32,384 nucleotides of DNA from an uncultured Clostridia bacterium (GCA_947628135.1 CANQYT010000017.1:1-32384), one strand, 5' to 3'. Positions 22,915-30,312 are shown, counted from the first letter of the stretch. Translations and numbers: made by a program. Notes: a model not told the origin generated them from the letters alone.

Positions 22915-24189
22915 ATGCAAGAAAGCGATAACAAAAAGAAAATAATTGGCGATTCGTCCGAATCTGTTTCCGAACTCGCTGTGTCAAACGATGAAACAGC
23001 GGAAAAAATTACGGCAAACGATACGCTGAAAACATCAGCCGCAAATATCGAAACTGTTCAAAATCCCGAGTCAGAGGAAGAAACGCCGCAACAGTTGAAA
23101 CGAAAAAAAATATGGAAGATCGTTTCGACAATACTGTTTGTTGTCATTATTGTCGCAATCATTGTTTTTACCGCCGTTATGGATTTTTCGGGTGAAAATG
23201 TTGATATTGGCAAAGTTTTTCAACAAATAGGAAATAATTGGTATTACCTGCTTGTTCTGCTTGGTCTGTTTTTTGCGGCAATAATTGCAGAAACATTTAA
23301 GGTGATGTTATTGATACAAAAAACAACGGGTAAACTTATGCCCATTGTTTCTTTCAACTGTGTTGTGCTTGGCAGATTTTACGACAATGTTACGCCATTC
23401 AGTATGGGTGGGCAGCCCTTTCAAATATATTATCTTACAAAGCACGGAGTACCGGGCGGACCTGCCGGAGCTATTCCCATAGGTTCTTTCTTCTTGACGC
23501 AGTTTGTTTTTTTTATTCTCGCTGTGGTCTCGTTTATAGTGGGCGTTGATCCGGGGTTAGTGCCGATATATATACAAATAATCGCTTATTTTGGCTCGGT
23601 ATGTACAGTGGCATTTTCGCTGTTTCTTGTAGTGTTTTCATTCTTCCCCAAGGCGGGGCACAGAGTGATAGAATGGGGCGTAAAAGTTCTTACAAAAATA
23701 AAAATATGCCGAAAACCCGACAAATGGATTGCCAAGGGTAACGCCGCTATTGATAATAATAAGAAAAATATGGAGATTTTGTTAAAATCGAAGAGAGCGT
23801 TAATAGCGGGTACATTTCTTTCTGTAATTGTAAATTTGGCTGTATATTCTATGCCATATTTCACATTGTTGTTGTTCCCAAACGCCGTAAGCGAATCCGG
23901 GAGGACTCCTTCGTGGGAAATGTGGTTTGAAATTACAAGAGTTACATACTTTATCTATTGTGCTGTTGCAATTATTCCCACACCCGGCAATTCGGGCGCC
24001 GCAGATGGAACATTTTACGGATTATTCAAAAGTATTCTGACCGCAGGAACGTGTTTTGCGGGAATGATGATTTGGCGTGTTGCAAGTTTTTATTCATACA
24101 TTTTACTCGGCGTAGTCGTTACAATTGTAATAAAAATTGCCGCATCGGTTCGTGCAAAACGTCTTTCGAACGGTCTTAACAGACAGTAG
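22915..24189 (+). CDS. YbhN/AglD-family (UPF0104) membrane protein, possible lipid flippase
   Basis: This 424-residue protein has a charged, low-complexity cytoplasmic N-terminus of about 60 residues rich in Ser, Asp and Glu, then about seven to eight transmembrane helices. The family motif TPFSMGGQPFQIYYL lies near residue 160, and IIPTPGNSGAADG near the C-terminal helices is also typical. The family is related to the flippase domain of MprF (lysyl-phosphatidylglycerol synthase). Placed directly after a glycolipid glycosyltransferase it may move that lipid, or a related one, across the membrane; this is inference. There is no Shine-Dalgarno site, and the promoter places the transcript start about three bases before the ATG. 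A strong terminator follows. Confidence 0.87.
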   Translation: MQESDNKKKIIGDSSESVSELAVSNDETAEKITANDTLKTSAANIETVQNPESEEETPQQLKRKKIWKIVSTILFVVIIVAIIVFTAVMDFSGENVDIGKVFQQIGNNWYYLLVLLGLFFAAIIAETFKVMLLIQKTTGKLMPIVSFNCVVLGRFYDNVTPFSMGGQPFQIYYLTKHGVPGGPAGAIPIGSFFLTQFVFFILAVVSFIVGVDPGLVPIYIQIIAYFGSVCTVAFSLFLVVFSFFPKAGHRVIEWGVKVLTKIKICRKPDKWIAKGNAAIDNNKKNMEILLKSKRALIAGTFLSVIVNLAVYSMPYFTLLLFPNAVSESGRTPSWEMWFEITRVTYFIYCAVAIIPTPGNSGAADGTFYGLFKSILTAGTCFAGMMIWRVASFYSYILLGVVVTIVIKIAASVRAKRLSNGLNRQ

Positions 24190-24213
24190 GCATTCGTTTC
24201 GTAAATTTATGTT

Positions 24214-24248
24214 CGTTGTGTATTTCTAAAATGCACAACGTTTTTTTT
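24214..24248 (+). terminator. Rho-independent terminator of the YbhN-like gene
   Basis: CGTTGTGTAT (24214-24223) pairs with ATGCACAACG (24231-24240, one wobble), followed by eight T residues. Confidence 0.9.
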
Positions 24249-24319
24249 GAACTTGAATATTTTCATCTTATGTATATTTTTTATAGTATGGGAAAAACTT
24301 TCAGCAGGAGGTAGAGACA

Positions 24320-24541
24320 ATGAAATCTACAAAGAACACATCGAGCAAGCCCGCAAAGAACACCAAAACAAGCGGTTGCAGCAACAGCAAGAGCAAAAGT
24401 TCCGATTGCTGCGGCGGAAGCAAGCGCAACAGCAAGTCCTCTTCTCAGGAAGAGGAAGGCGACCCACAGGGGAGTTACACGGGCAACCCCATAGGTTGGG
24501 GTAAATTTGCAGAGCCGATCCAAGACGCGGACGATCTGTAA
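24320..24541 (+). CDS. Small Lys/Ser/Cys-rich protein with acidic terminus, unknown
   Basis: This 73-residue protein has an N-terminal half of Lys, Ser, Thr and Asn with a Cys cluster (GCSNSKSKSSDCCGGS), then an acidic patch (QEEEGD) and a more ordered tail, SYTGNPIGWGKFAEPIQDADDL. From memory, small Clostridia proteins ending in a similar QDADDL are widespread and uncharacterised; I cannot verify that here. Coding is supported by AGGAGG 8 bases before the ATG and by a terminator just after the stop. It converges with the minus-strand Cys-rich gene and shares that terminator. No export signal is seen. Confidence 0.75.
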   Translation: MKSTKNTSSKPAKNTKTSGCSNSKSKSSDCCGGSKRNSKSSSQEEEGDPQGSYTGNPIGWGKFAEPIQDADDL

Positions 24542-24546
24542 TCGAA

Positions 24547-24574
24547 AAAACCGTTGACGGCAGTCAGCGGTTTT
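24547..24574. terminator. Bidirectional terminator shared by two convergent small genes
   Basis: AAAACCGTTGAC (24547-24558) pairs with GTCAGCGGTTTT (24563-24574) around GGCA. The plus direction ends in TTTT-GC-TTTTT, the minus direction in six T residues. The TGA stop of the minus-strand gene (24564-24566) lies inside the stem. Confidence 0.85.
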
Positions 24575-24800
24575 GCTTTTTGGGACAGCGTTTGTCCACT
24601 TCTACGCTCAGTCCGCAGGAGCAATCGTCGCAGTGCAGCGTCAGTTTTCCCCTGTCGTCGCAGTAGGTGTATCTGAAACTTTGTCCTTGCTTGCAGCAAG
24701 GTTGTTTTTTGTCGCGGCAATTGTCTCGCTTGCGCAAATTGCACACCGTTTCGATGTAGGTTTGTTCGTTCAAAAAACGTCCTGTCGGGCAACATTTCAT
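24564..24800 (-). CDS. Small cysteine-rich protein, unknown (11 Cys in 78 residues)
   Basis: The minus strand encodes 78 residues with Cys at 3, 4, 20, 28, 35, 36, 47, 57, 60, 62 and 72, including CCPTG, PCCKQG and HCDDCSCG, and a basic end (RCPKKQNR). The many Cys suggest metal binding or disulfides; no signal peptide is seen, so a cytoplasmic metal-binding role is the simpler guess. I do not recognise the family. The frame remains open upstream but the start at 24800 is fixed by a consensus promoter (TTGACA-N18-TACAAT) whose -10 ends 5 bases before the ATG, implying a leaderless mRNA. The gene ends inside a proper minus-strand terminator and is divergent from acpP. Confidence 0.72.
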   Translation of the reverse strand: MKCCPTGRFLNEQTYIETVCNLRKRDNCRDKKQPCCKQGQSFRYTYCDDRGKLTLHCDDCSCGLSVEVDKRCPKKQNR

Positions 24801-24805
24801 ACTAA

Positions 24806-24835
24806 ATTGTATGTATTGCGCATAAAATTTGTCAA
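24806..24835 (-). promoter_or_regulatory. Promoter of the Cys-rich gene (leaderless)
   Basis: On the minus strand TTGACA (24830-24835), 18-base spacer, TACAAT (24806-24811). The +1 is predicted at or next to the A of the ATG at 24800. It is back to back with the acpP promoter, the -35 boxes being five bases apart. Confidence 0.78.
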
Positions 24836-24840
24836 AACGC

Positions 24841-24869
24841 TTGAAAGATCGGCAAGGCTGTATTATAAT
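24841..24869 (+). promoter_or_regulatory. Promoter of acpP
   Basis: TTGAAA (24841-24846), 17-base spacer, TATAAT (24864-24869), 24 bases before the ATG. Confidence 0.85.
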
Positions 24870-24893
24870 AATTCCAAACAGGAGGAAACAACA

Positions 24894-25124
24894 ATGATCT
24901 TTGAAAAAGTACAAAAGCTTCTTGCGGAGTCTCTCAATATCGATCCGAGCAAAATAACCCCCGAATCCAACGTGGTGCAGGATCTCGGCGCGGACAGTCT
25001 CGATATGGTGGAACTGCTTATGTCGTTGGAAGACAACTTCGGTATAACCGTTCCCGACGAGGCAGCCAACGAACTTGTTACCGTTGACGCAATTGTAAAG
25101 TATATCGAACAACACAAGAAGTAA
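24894..25124 (+). CDS. acpP: Acyl carrier protein
   Basis: This 76-residue, acidic, four-helix protein carries the phosphopantetheine attachment motif GADSLDMVELLM, with Ser35 as the modified residue. It carries growing acyl chains in type II fatty acid synthesis. AGGAGG 8 bases before the ATG fixes the start; the frame is open far upstream (to 24573), but that part lies over the opposite-strand gene and promoter. It stands apart from other fab genes here, with a lipid glycosyltransferase and flippase-like gene a little upstream. Confidence 0.97.
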   Translation: MIFEKVQKLLAESLNIDPSKITPESNVVQDLGADSLDMVELLMSLEDNFGITVPDEAANELVTVDAIVKYIEQHKK

Positions 25125-25142
25125 TATTCGGAGAAATTGTCG

Positions 25143-25179
25143 TCCGAACGCATCTGTGCGGTGCGTTCGGATTTTCGTT
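25143..25179 (+). terminator. Rho-independent terminator after acpP
   Basis: TCCGAACGCA (25143-25152) pairs perfectly with TGCGTTCGGA (25162-25171), followed by TTTTCGTTT. The next gene begins 17 bases later, so this may only reduce readthrough. Confidence 0.75.
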
Positions 25180-25195
25180 TGTAAAGGACAGCACA

Positions 25196-25879
25196 GTGGA
25201 ATACGCAAATTTATTGGAAATTATGAGACTCAACGCCGACGAGGCGTCACTGCCTTTCAAAAAAGCCGTTCTCAATACTTCCGTGCCGATCATCGGTTGT
25301 ACGGTGCCTTTTGTGCGCAGTCTCGCAAAGAATTGTACGCTTGAAGAGGCGGAAAGTTTTCCCGTACACGATTGGTACGAAGTGGATCTGTTGCACGGAA
25401 TGCTCGTTGCCGATTGCAAACTTACTTTTTCGCAAAAGTCGCCGCTTCTTGCTGAGTTTGCCGATACGATAGAAAATTGGGCGGTATGCGACAGTTCCGT
25501 GGTAAAAGTTCCCCGTGCCGAACGGGAACTTTACTTTACCTTTTTTTGCGATATGCTTGCAAGCGACAAACCTTTTGTTTGCCGTTACGGAACGGTAGAT
25601 CTTTTGAGTAACTTTTTGGATGCGGAGCATATCGACGCTGTATTTGCTCAACTCGGAGCAATTACGCAATGGGGAAGTTACTACGTCGATATGGGCGCGG
25701 CGTGGCTGATTGCTACGGCAATGGTAAAGTGCCGAGAACAAACCGTTTTGTATATGCAAACAGACGGCAGACGCGTACTCAACAAATTTACCTACAACAA
25801 GGCTTTGCAAAAAATGCGCGACAGTTACCGCGTCAGCGAAGCCGACAAACAGTGGACGCACGCAATCAAAATGATTTGA
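25196..25879 (+). CDS. AlkD-like DNA alkylation repair protein
   Basis: This 227-residue all-helical protein resembles the AlkD/DNA alkylation repair family (HEAT-like repeats): an early IIGCTVPFVRSLAK segment matching the family's G(V/I)..P.LR.(L/I)AK, then YYVDMGAAWLIATAM and TYNKALQKMRDSYRV near the end. AlkD proteins remove bulky or positively charged alkylated bases such as 7-methylguanine without base flipping. Some family members lack glycosylase activity, and I cannot verify the catalytic Asp here. The GTG start at 25196 has AAAGGA 7 bases upstream. There is no promoter of its own visible after the acpP terminator, so it may depend on readthrough. Confidence 0.82.
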   Translation: MEYANLLEIMRLNADEASLPFKKAVLNTSVPIIGCTVPFVRSLAKNCTLEEAESFPVHDWYEVDLLHGMLVADCKLTFSQKSPLLAEFADTIENWAVCDSSVVKVPRAERELYFTFFCDMLASDKPFVCRYGTVDLLSNFLDAEHIDAVFAQLGAITQWGSYYVDMGAAWLIATAMVKCREQTVLYMQTDGRRVLNKFTYNKALQKMRDSYRVSEADKQWTHAIKMI

Positions 25880-25960
25880 GTTTTTTCAATCAAGACCTTT
25901 TTGTTTTGCAACATTTGTCGCTTTCAAATAATACCGTTGCTATTTGCATAAACTACAACT

Positions 25961-26713
25961 ATGTATGAAGCGACGGTAAGTGTGGCAAAGGAAAACGGGC
26001 ATTTGTTGGAATACGTCAAGCAGCAATTGGATCCCGCTATTTGCGAAGTGGACGGGCTTACGGCGGAAGCGGAGGAAAAGTTCGATTTTTCCTATTCGTT
26101 TGCTTGCGCCGACGCGTACCGTTTTCAGATACAGCGCAGGCTCAACGAAGCGGTGTCGCAGGCGCTTACTTTGGGTTACAAAAACGTTTATATGCGCAAG
26201 TTGCTCGGTATAGACAAGGGAAGTTTCTACCAGAACGTACTTGTAAATACCATATGTATATTCGACAACGATTACGACAAACAGGCTGTTTCCCGTCTGC
26301 TGGATACCGAAAGACAACTGTGCATAGACGGTTACTACAATTTCCGTTTGAACGCCGTCAAGCAAAAGTGGCAAGAAATAGTGCGGTTGGTAAGCGACAA
26401 TTTTTACGTGCTTTCCGACAACAAATTGATAACGGATTTCTTGCAGTATTTGTTAGAATCCACTCCCTCCAAGGTCAAAACGCTGTCCGTGTCGGTGGAC
26501 GGGGAAAGTTTTGTGCTGTACGGCACAAACGAGCAGGTGATAGAACCGACCCTTTCCTTGGCGAAACGTACAAGTTGCGAGGAGGAGGCGATGTTGAACA
26601 TACTTTTTCTCAAACCGGACAAAGTGAAAGTGTACCACTCCCGACCGCTGACTACCGAGTTTTGTAAAATGTTGGATTCTCTTTTTGACGCGCAGTACGT
26701 CGAGGTGCGGTAA
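25961..26713 (+). CDS. YtxC-like protein
   Basis: This 250-residue soluble protein has helical segments, a central FRLNAVKQKWQEIVRLVSDN block and LITDFLQYLLESTPSKVKTLSVSVDGESFVLYG, a pattern I associate with the YtxC family, uncharacterised proteins of spore-forming Bacillota. In Bacillus subtilis ytxC lies beside thrS, and here thrS is the next gene, which supports the call. The role is unknown. No Shine-Dalgarno sequence precedes the ATG at 25961 and no strong promoter is seen close by, so the start is uncertain. An 81-base gap separates it from the AlkD-like gene. Confidence 0.65.
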   Translation: MYEATVSVAKENGHLLEYVKQQLDPAICEVDGLTAEAEEKFDFSYSFACADAYRFQIQRRLNEAVSQALTLGYKNVYMRKLLGIDKGSFYQNVLVNTICIFDNDYDKQAVSRLLDTERQLCIDGYYNFRLNAVKQKWQEIVRLVSDNFYVLSDNKLITDFLQYLLESTPSKVKTLSVSVDGESFVLYGTNEQVIEPTLSLAKRTSCEEEAMLNILFLKPDKVKVYHSRPLTTEFCKMLDSLFDAQYVEVR

Positions 26714-26741
26714 TATCCGCCCAAAACTTTCGGTAAAAGAG

Positions 26742-26770
26742 TTGACAAAATCGCGCGGCGGGGCTACAAT
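26742..26770 (+). promoter_or_regulatory. Promoter of T-box/thrS
   Basis: TTGACA (26742-26747), 17-base spacer, TACAAT (26765-26770), directly before the T-box leader. Confidence 0.9.
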
Positions 26771-26776
26771 TAGGCA

Positions 26777-26994
26777 GTAAATACGCTAAAAGCGAAGATA
26801 TGTTTTGCAAAGGTAGTTTCACAGAGAGCGACGGGCGCTGAGATCGTCGTAAATGAAATTGCAAAGTACCGCTTGGCTTGGCGCGTCCGCTTGACGACAC
26901 GAAGCAAAAGAGTGTACGGCATTGCCGTAAAATAAGGTGGAACCGCGGAAAATTTTTCGTCCTTATGAGTCTGACAGACTTGTAAGGTTTTTTT
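26777..26994 (+). promoter_or_regulatory. T-box leader of thrS with its terminator
   Basis: The leader contains the invariant T-box antiterminator sequence AAGGTGGAACCGCGG (26934-26948). Stem I features are an AGAGAGCGA bulge near 26824 and a GCGCTGAGATCGTCG distal region. The terminator pairs CCTTATGAGTC (26961-26971) with GACTTGTAAGG (26977-26987) and seven T residues. T-box RNAs bind uncharged tRNA by codon-anticodon pairing and then antiterminate. A candidate Thr specifier ACC lies at 26868-26870, but I could not fold stem I fully, so the specifier is tentative. Confidence 0.92.
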
Positions 26995-27017
26995 AATTTT
27001 ATCAACAGGAGGCAATT

Positions 27018-28934
27018 ATGTCTGTAAAAATCAAACTGCCCGACGGCAGCGTAAAACAATTTGACAAGCCCGTCAGTTGTTTCGAGGCGGCGCAGTCCGT
27101 TTCGGCGGGACTTGCCCGCGCGGCGATATGCGTCGAGGTAAACGGCGTAAAGCGCGATATGTCTTACGTCATCGACGGAGACTGCGATTTCAAAATTTTC
27201 ACTCTCAAAAACGAGGAGGGGCTGGAAGTTCTTCGACATTCGACGGCTCACTTGATGGCGCAGGCTATCTCGCATATATGGAAAGACGCCAAGTTCGCTA
27301 TCGGTCCTGCAATCAAAAACGGGTTTTACTACGACATCGACTTCGAAGGGGCGGTTATTACCGTTGACGATCTCGACCGTATCGAAAAGGAAATGGCGAA
27401 GATAGTCGCAGAGGATCTGCCGATAGTGCGCGAAGAAATGCCGCGTTTGCAGGCAATCGAATTTTTCCGTGCGCGCGGCGACAACTACAAGACGGAGATA
27501 TTGTCCGAATTGGACGTCGAAACGGTGTCGCTGTACCGTCAAGGCGATTACGTGGATCTGTGCCGCGGACCTCACGTCGGCTCTACGGGCAAACTGAAAG
27601 TGTTCAAGTTGACGAGCATTGCGGGAGCATATTGGCGCGGCGACACGAAGAACAAGATGCTCACCCGTATTTACGGCACTGCCTTTGAAAAGAAGCAGGA
27701 GTTGGACGAATATCTGCAACGTCTGGAAGAGGCAAAGCGCCGCGATCATCGCAAACTCGGCAAGGAATTGGACTTATTCGACATTTTCGACGAAGGTCCT
27801 GGTTTTCCGTTCTTCTTCCCCAAAGGAATGATCCTCCGCAACTTATTGGAGGACTTCTGGCGGAAAGAACACGTAAAAGCGGGTTACGAGGAAATAAAAA
27901 CGCCTATGATCCTCAATCAGGAACTTTGGCATCGCAGCGGACATTGGGATCACTACAAAGACAATATGTACGTCGTCAAGATCGACGACGCCGACTACGC
28001 AATAAAGCCGATGAACTGTCCCGGCGGAATGTTGGTGTACAAGCGCAAACCGCACAGTTACCGCGATCTGCCCGAGCGTATGGCGGAGTTGGGATTGGTA
28101 CACCGTCACGAACTGTCGGGCGCGCTGCACGGACTTATGCGCGTGCGGTGCTTCACCCAAGACGACGCGCACATCTTTATGACCCCCGAACAAATCGAAG
28201 AAGAAATCGAGGGCGTTGTGCGCCTCATCGACAGTTTTTACAAGGTGTTCGGCTTCAAGTACAACCTCGAACTGTCCACCCGTCCCGCCGACAGTATGGG
28301 CACGGACGAGCAGTGGGAAACTGCTACCGACGCACTCAAAAAGGCTCTGAACAATCTCGGCAAGTCGTATGAAATAAACGAGGGCGACGGGGCGTTTTAC
28401 GGTCCGAAGATAGACTTCCATTTGGAGGACAGTCTGGGCAGAACGTGGCAATGCGGAACTATTCAACTCGACTTCCAGATGCCCGAACGTTTCGATTTGA
28501 CATACGTCGGACAAGACGGCGAAAAACATCGTCCCGTGATGATACACCGCGTTGTTTTCGGCAGTATCGAACGTTTCATCGCGATACTTACCGAACACTA
28601 TGCGGGGGCTTTTCCGCTGTGGCTTGCGCCCGTGCAGGTGGTGTTAGTGCCCATTTCGGAAAGTCAGTCGGAATACGCTCACGAAGTGTGCGACAAACTT
28701 ACGGCGTTGGGCTACCGCGCGCAGGTGGACGACCGCAACGAGAAGATGAACTACCGTATCCGCGAAGCGCAGTTGCAAAAAGTTCCCTATATGTTGGTTT
28801 TGGGAGAAAAGGAACGTCAGGACGGAACGGTCGCAGTGCGCAACAGGAAAAAGGGCGATCTCGGCGTGATGACGTTGCAGGCGTTTTTGGACAAATTGCA
28901 ATACGAAACGTCAAGTAAATCGGACGATATGTAA
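27018..28934 (+). CDS. thrS: Threonyl-tRNA synthetase
   Basis: This 638-residue class II synthetase has an N-terminal TGS domain (1-61), the editing (SAD) domain with HSTAHLMAQA and the CRGPH motif, a catalytic core (motif 2 around MRVRCFTQDDAHIF, zinc ligands among C and H residues including MNCPGG, motif 3 VVFGSIERFIAIL) and a C-terminal anticodon-binding domain (from about 540). The length is normal for bacterial ThrRS. AGGAGG 5 bases before the ATG fixes the start. Expression is controlled by the T-box leader; a strong terminator follows, making it a single-gene unit. Confidence 0.98.
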   Translation: MSVKIKLPDGSVKQFDKPVSCFEAAQSVSAGLARAAICVEVNGVKRDMSYVIDGDCDFKIFTLKNEEGLEVLRHSTAHLMAQAISHIWKDAKFAIGPAIKNGFYYDIDFEGAVITVDDLDRIEKEMAKIVAEDLPIVREEMPRLQAIEFFRARGDNYKTEILSELDVETVSLYRQGDYVDLCRGPHVGSTGKLKVFKLTSIAGAYWRGDTKNKMLTRIYGTAFEKKQELDEYLQRLEEAKRRDHRKLGKELDLFDIFDEGPGFPFFFPKGMILRNLLEDFWRKEHVKAGYEEIKTPMILNQELWHRSGHWDHYKDNMYVVKIDDADYAIKPMNCPGGMLVYKRKPHSYRDLPERMAELGLVHRHELSGALHGLMRVRCFTQDDAHIFMTPEQIEEEIEGVVRLIDSFYKVFGFKYNLELSTRPADSMGTDEQWETATDALKKALNNLGKSYEINEGDGAFYGPKIDFHLEDSLGRTWQCGTIQLDFQMPERFDLTYVGQDGEKHRPVMIHRVVFGSIERFIAILTEHYAGAFPLWLAPVQVVLVPISESQSEYAHEVCDKLTALGYRAQVDDRNEKMNYRIREAQLQKVPYMLVLGEKERQDGTVAVRNRKKGDLGVMTLQAFLDKLQYETSSKSDDM

Positions 28935-28942
28935 AGTTGAGA

Positions 28943-28972
28943 GGGCTGCGCCGCGAAACGCAGCCCTTTTTT
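28943..28972 (+). terminator. Rho-independent terminator of thrS
   Basis: GGGCTGCG (28943-28950) pairs with CGCAGCCC (28959-28966), followed by six T residues. Confidence 0.92.
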
Positions 28973-29006
28973 ACAAACGGTTTTGCACTAAATCGTATCA
29001 AATTCG

Positions 29007-29035
29007 TTGACAAAGGCAACAAACTTTGTTAAAAT
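29007..29035 (+). promoter_or_regulatory. Promoter of infC-rpmI-rplT
   Basis: TTGACA (29007-29012), 17-base spacer, TAAAAT (29030-29035). The transcript would start near 29042 with a leader of about 170 bases. Confidence 0.88.
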
Positions 29036-29041
29036 AATCTC

Positions 29042-29210
29042 GTAATGAAGCAGAACGACCGTTCTCACCGAAACAGACGATTACGTTTGTCGGTAAGCCG
29101 ATAGAAGTTTACGCCCCGTGGGCGTATCGTTGGATTGTGCGGTGTTTTGCTTGATACCGCACTTTTTTTAACTCGAAACAGCAAAACGGGAGTTTTAGGA
29201 GGACACACAT
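29042..29210 (+). promoter_or_regulatory. infC operon leader with attenuator, probably L20-responsive
   Basis: The leader contains a small hairpin (ACGCCC/GGGCGT, about 29111-29125) and an intrinsic terminator (GTGCGGT 29137-29143 with ACCGCAC 29156-29162, then seven T residues 29163-29169), ending 41 bases before the infC start. In Bacillus subtilis the infC-rpmI-rplT leader is attenuated when ribosomal protein L20 binds it; the same gene order and a terminator in the leader suggest the same control. The L20 binding structure itself was not worked out. Confidence 0.72.
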
Positions 29211-29717
29211 ATCAAAGAGTTACAAACCAACGGTCAAATCAGAGACAGAGAAATCAGACTGATAGGCAAAGACGGTTACCAATACGGCATAGTATCTGCG
29301 TACGAGGGGCAGAAAATTGCCGACGAACAGGGTTTGGACCTTGTAAAAATTGCGCCCACGTCCGTTCCGCCCGTGTGCAAGCTGATGGATTACAGCAAGT
29401 ACAAGTACGAACAAAACAAAAAAGAAAAGGAAATGAAGCGCAATCAAAAAATCATCGAGATAAAAGAAGTTTGGCTTTCTATGACGATAGACGTCGGCGA
29501 CCTCAACACGAAAGCCAACATCGCGCGGAAATTTCTTAAAGACGGAAACAAGGTAAAAGCCACGATACGTATGCGCGGCAGACAGCAAGCATACGCAAGT
29601 CAGGGGGTAGAGGTGATGAAGAAGTTCGCCGAAATCCTTTCCGACGTTTCCAAGATAGACAAACAGCCTGTAACGGAAGGCAGAAACATCACGATGTTTC
29701 TCGTTCCGCTCAAATAA
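29211..29717 (+). CDS. infC: Translation initiation factor IF-3, AUC start codon
   Basis: This 168-residue protein has the two IF-3 domains: the N domain (NGQIRDREIRLIGKDGYQYGIV, DLVKIAPTSVPPVCKLMDYSKYKYEQ), a Lys-rich linker and the C domain (KVKATIRMRGRQQAYASQG, GRNITMFLVPLK). IF-3 binds the 30S subunit and rejects wrong initiator tRNA or start codons. An in-frame stop lies at 29196-29198 and no ATG, GTG or TTG occurs in frame until 29334, which is well inside the N domain. AGGAGG (29197-29202) lies 8 bases before ATC at 29211, so ATC is the start. IF-3 genes are known to use rare start codons for self-repression. Confidence 0.95.
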   Translation: MKELQTNGQIRDREIRLIGKDGYQYGIVSAYEGQKIADEQGLDLVKIAPTSVPPVCKLMDYSKYKYEQNKKEKEMKRNQKIIEIKEVWLSMTIDVGDLNTKANIARKFLKDGNKVKATIRMRGRQQAYASQGVEVMKKFAEILSDVSKIDKQPVTEGRNITMFLVPLK

Positions 29718-29742
29718 GTAAATTTAATCGGAGGACAAATTT

Positions 29743-29937
29743 ATGCCTAAACAAAAAACGCATAGCGCATCCAAAAAGAGATTTGTCGTGTTGAAGAGCG
29801 GCAAGGTGAAGCGCGCACAATGCAACAAAAACCACAAACTCGGCAAAAAGACTACCAAGAGAACTCGCAACCTGCGCAGTACCGCCTACGTCAACAAGAC
29901 GCAGGAGGGTACGGTCAAGAGTATGTTGCCCTACTGA
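29743..29937 (+). CDS. rpmI: 50S ribosomal protein L35
   Basis: This 64-residue, very basic protein begins MPKQKTHSASKKRFVVLKSGKVKR and contains the HKLGKKTTKRTRNLR motif of L35. It is the middle gene of infC-rpmI-rplT, with a GGAGGA ribosome site before the ATG. L35 is a late-binding, surface protein of the large subunit. Confidence 0.97.
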   Translation: MPKQKTHSASKKRFVVLKSGKVKRAQCNKNHKLGKKTTKRTRNLRSTAYVNKTQEGTVKSMLPY

Positions 29938-29952
29938 GAGGAGGATTGAACT

Positions 29953-30306
29953 ATGAGAATCAAACGCGGAGTAAACGCAGTAAAAAAACGCAGAAAGATA
30001 CTTAGAGCAGCCAAAGGCTACTTTGGTCTCAAATCCACCAACTACCGTCTCGCTCGCGAAGCGGTGATGAAGAGCGGCAACTACGCCTACGTCGGCAGAC
30101 GTCTGAGAAAGCGCGATATGCGCAGTCTTTGGATAGCCCGTATCAACGCGGCGGCTCACGCCAACGGGTTGAGTTACAGCAAACTTATGCACGGACTGAA
30201 AGTAGCGAACATCGACCTCAACAGAAAGTCTCTTGCCGAAATTGCAGTCAGCGACGCGGCGACCTTCGCCAAACTTGCCGAGACTGCCAAAGCACATCTC
30301 AACTGA
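29953..30306 (+). CDS. rplT: 50S ribosomal protein L20
   Basis: This 117-residue basic helical protein has the L20 pattern: [55 protein letters not shown], then [24 protein letters not shown]. It is an early assembly protein binding 23S rRNA and, in several bacteria, the translational or transcriptional repressor of this operon. AGAGGAGG lies just before the ATG. It is the last gene of the operon; a terminator starts 7 bases after the stop. Confidence 0.98.
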   Translation: MRIKRGVNAVKKRRKILRAAKGYFGLKSTNYRLAREAVMKSGNYAYVGRRLRKRDMRSLWIARINAAAHANGLSYSKLMHGLKVANIDLNRKSLAEIAVSDAATFAKLAETAKAHLN

Positions 30307-30312
30307 CGCAAC

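Noticed and set aside
24573..24893. N-terminal extension of acyl carrier protein (frame open to 24573)
   Set aside because: The part before 24894 lies over an opposite-strand gene and the acpP promoter, and the family is about 76 residues.
24801..25208. Upstream extension of the minus-strand Cys-rich frame
   Set aside because: It runs antisense through acpP, and a consensus promoter lies between it and the ATG at 24800.
29334..29717. infC starting at TTG 29334
   Set aside because: This would remove about 41 conserved residues of the IF-3 N domain; the ATC at 29211 has a perfect AGGAGG.
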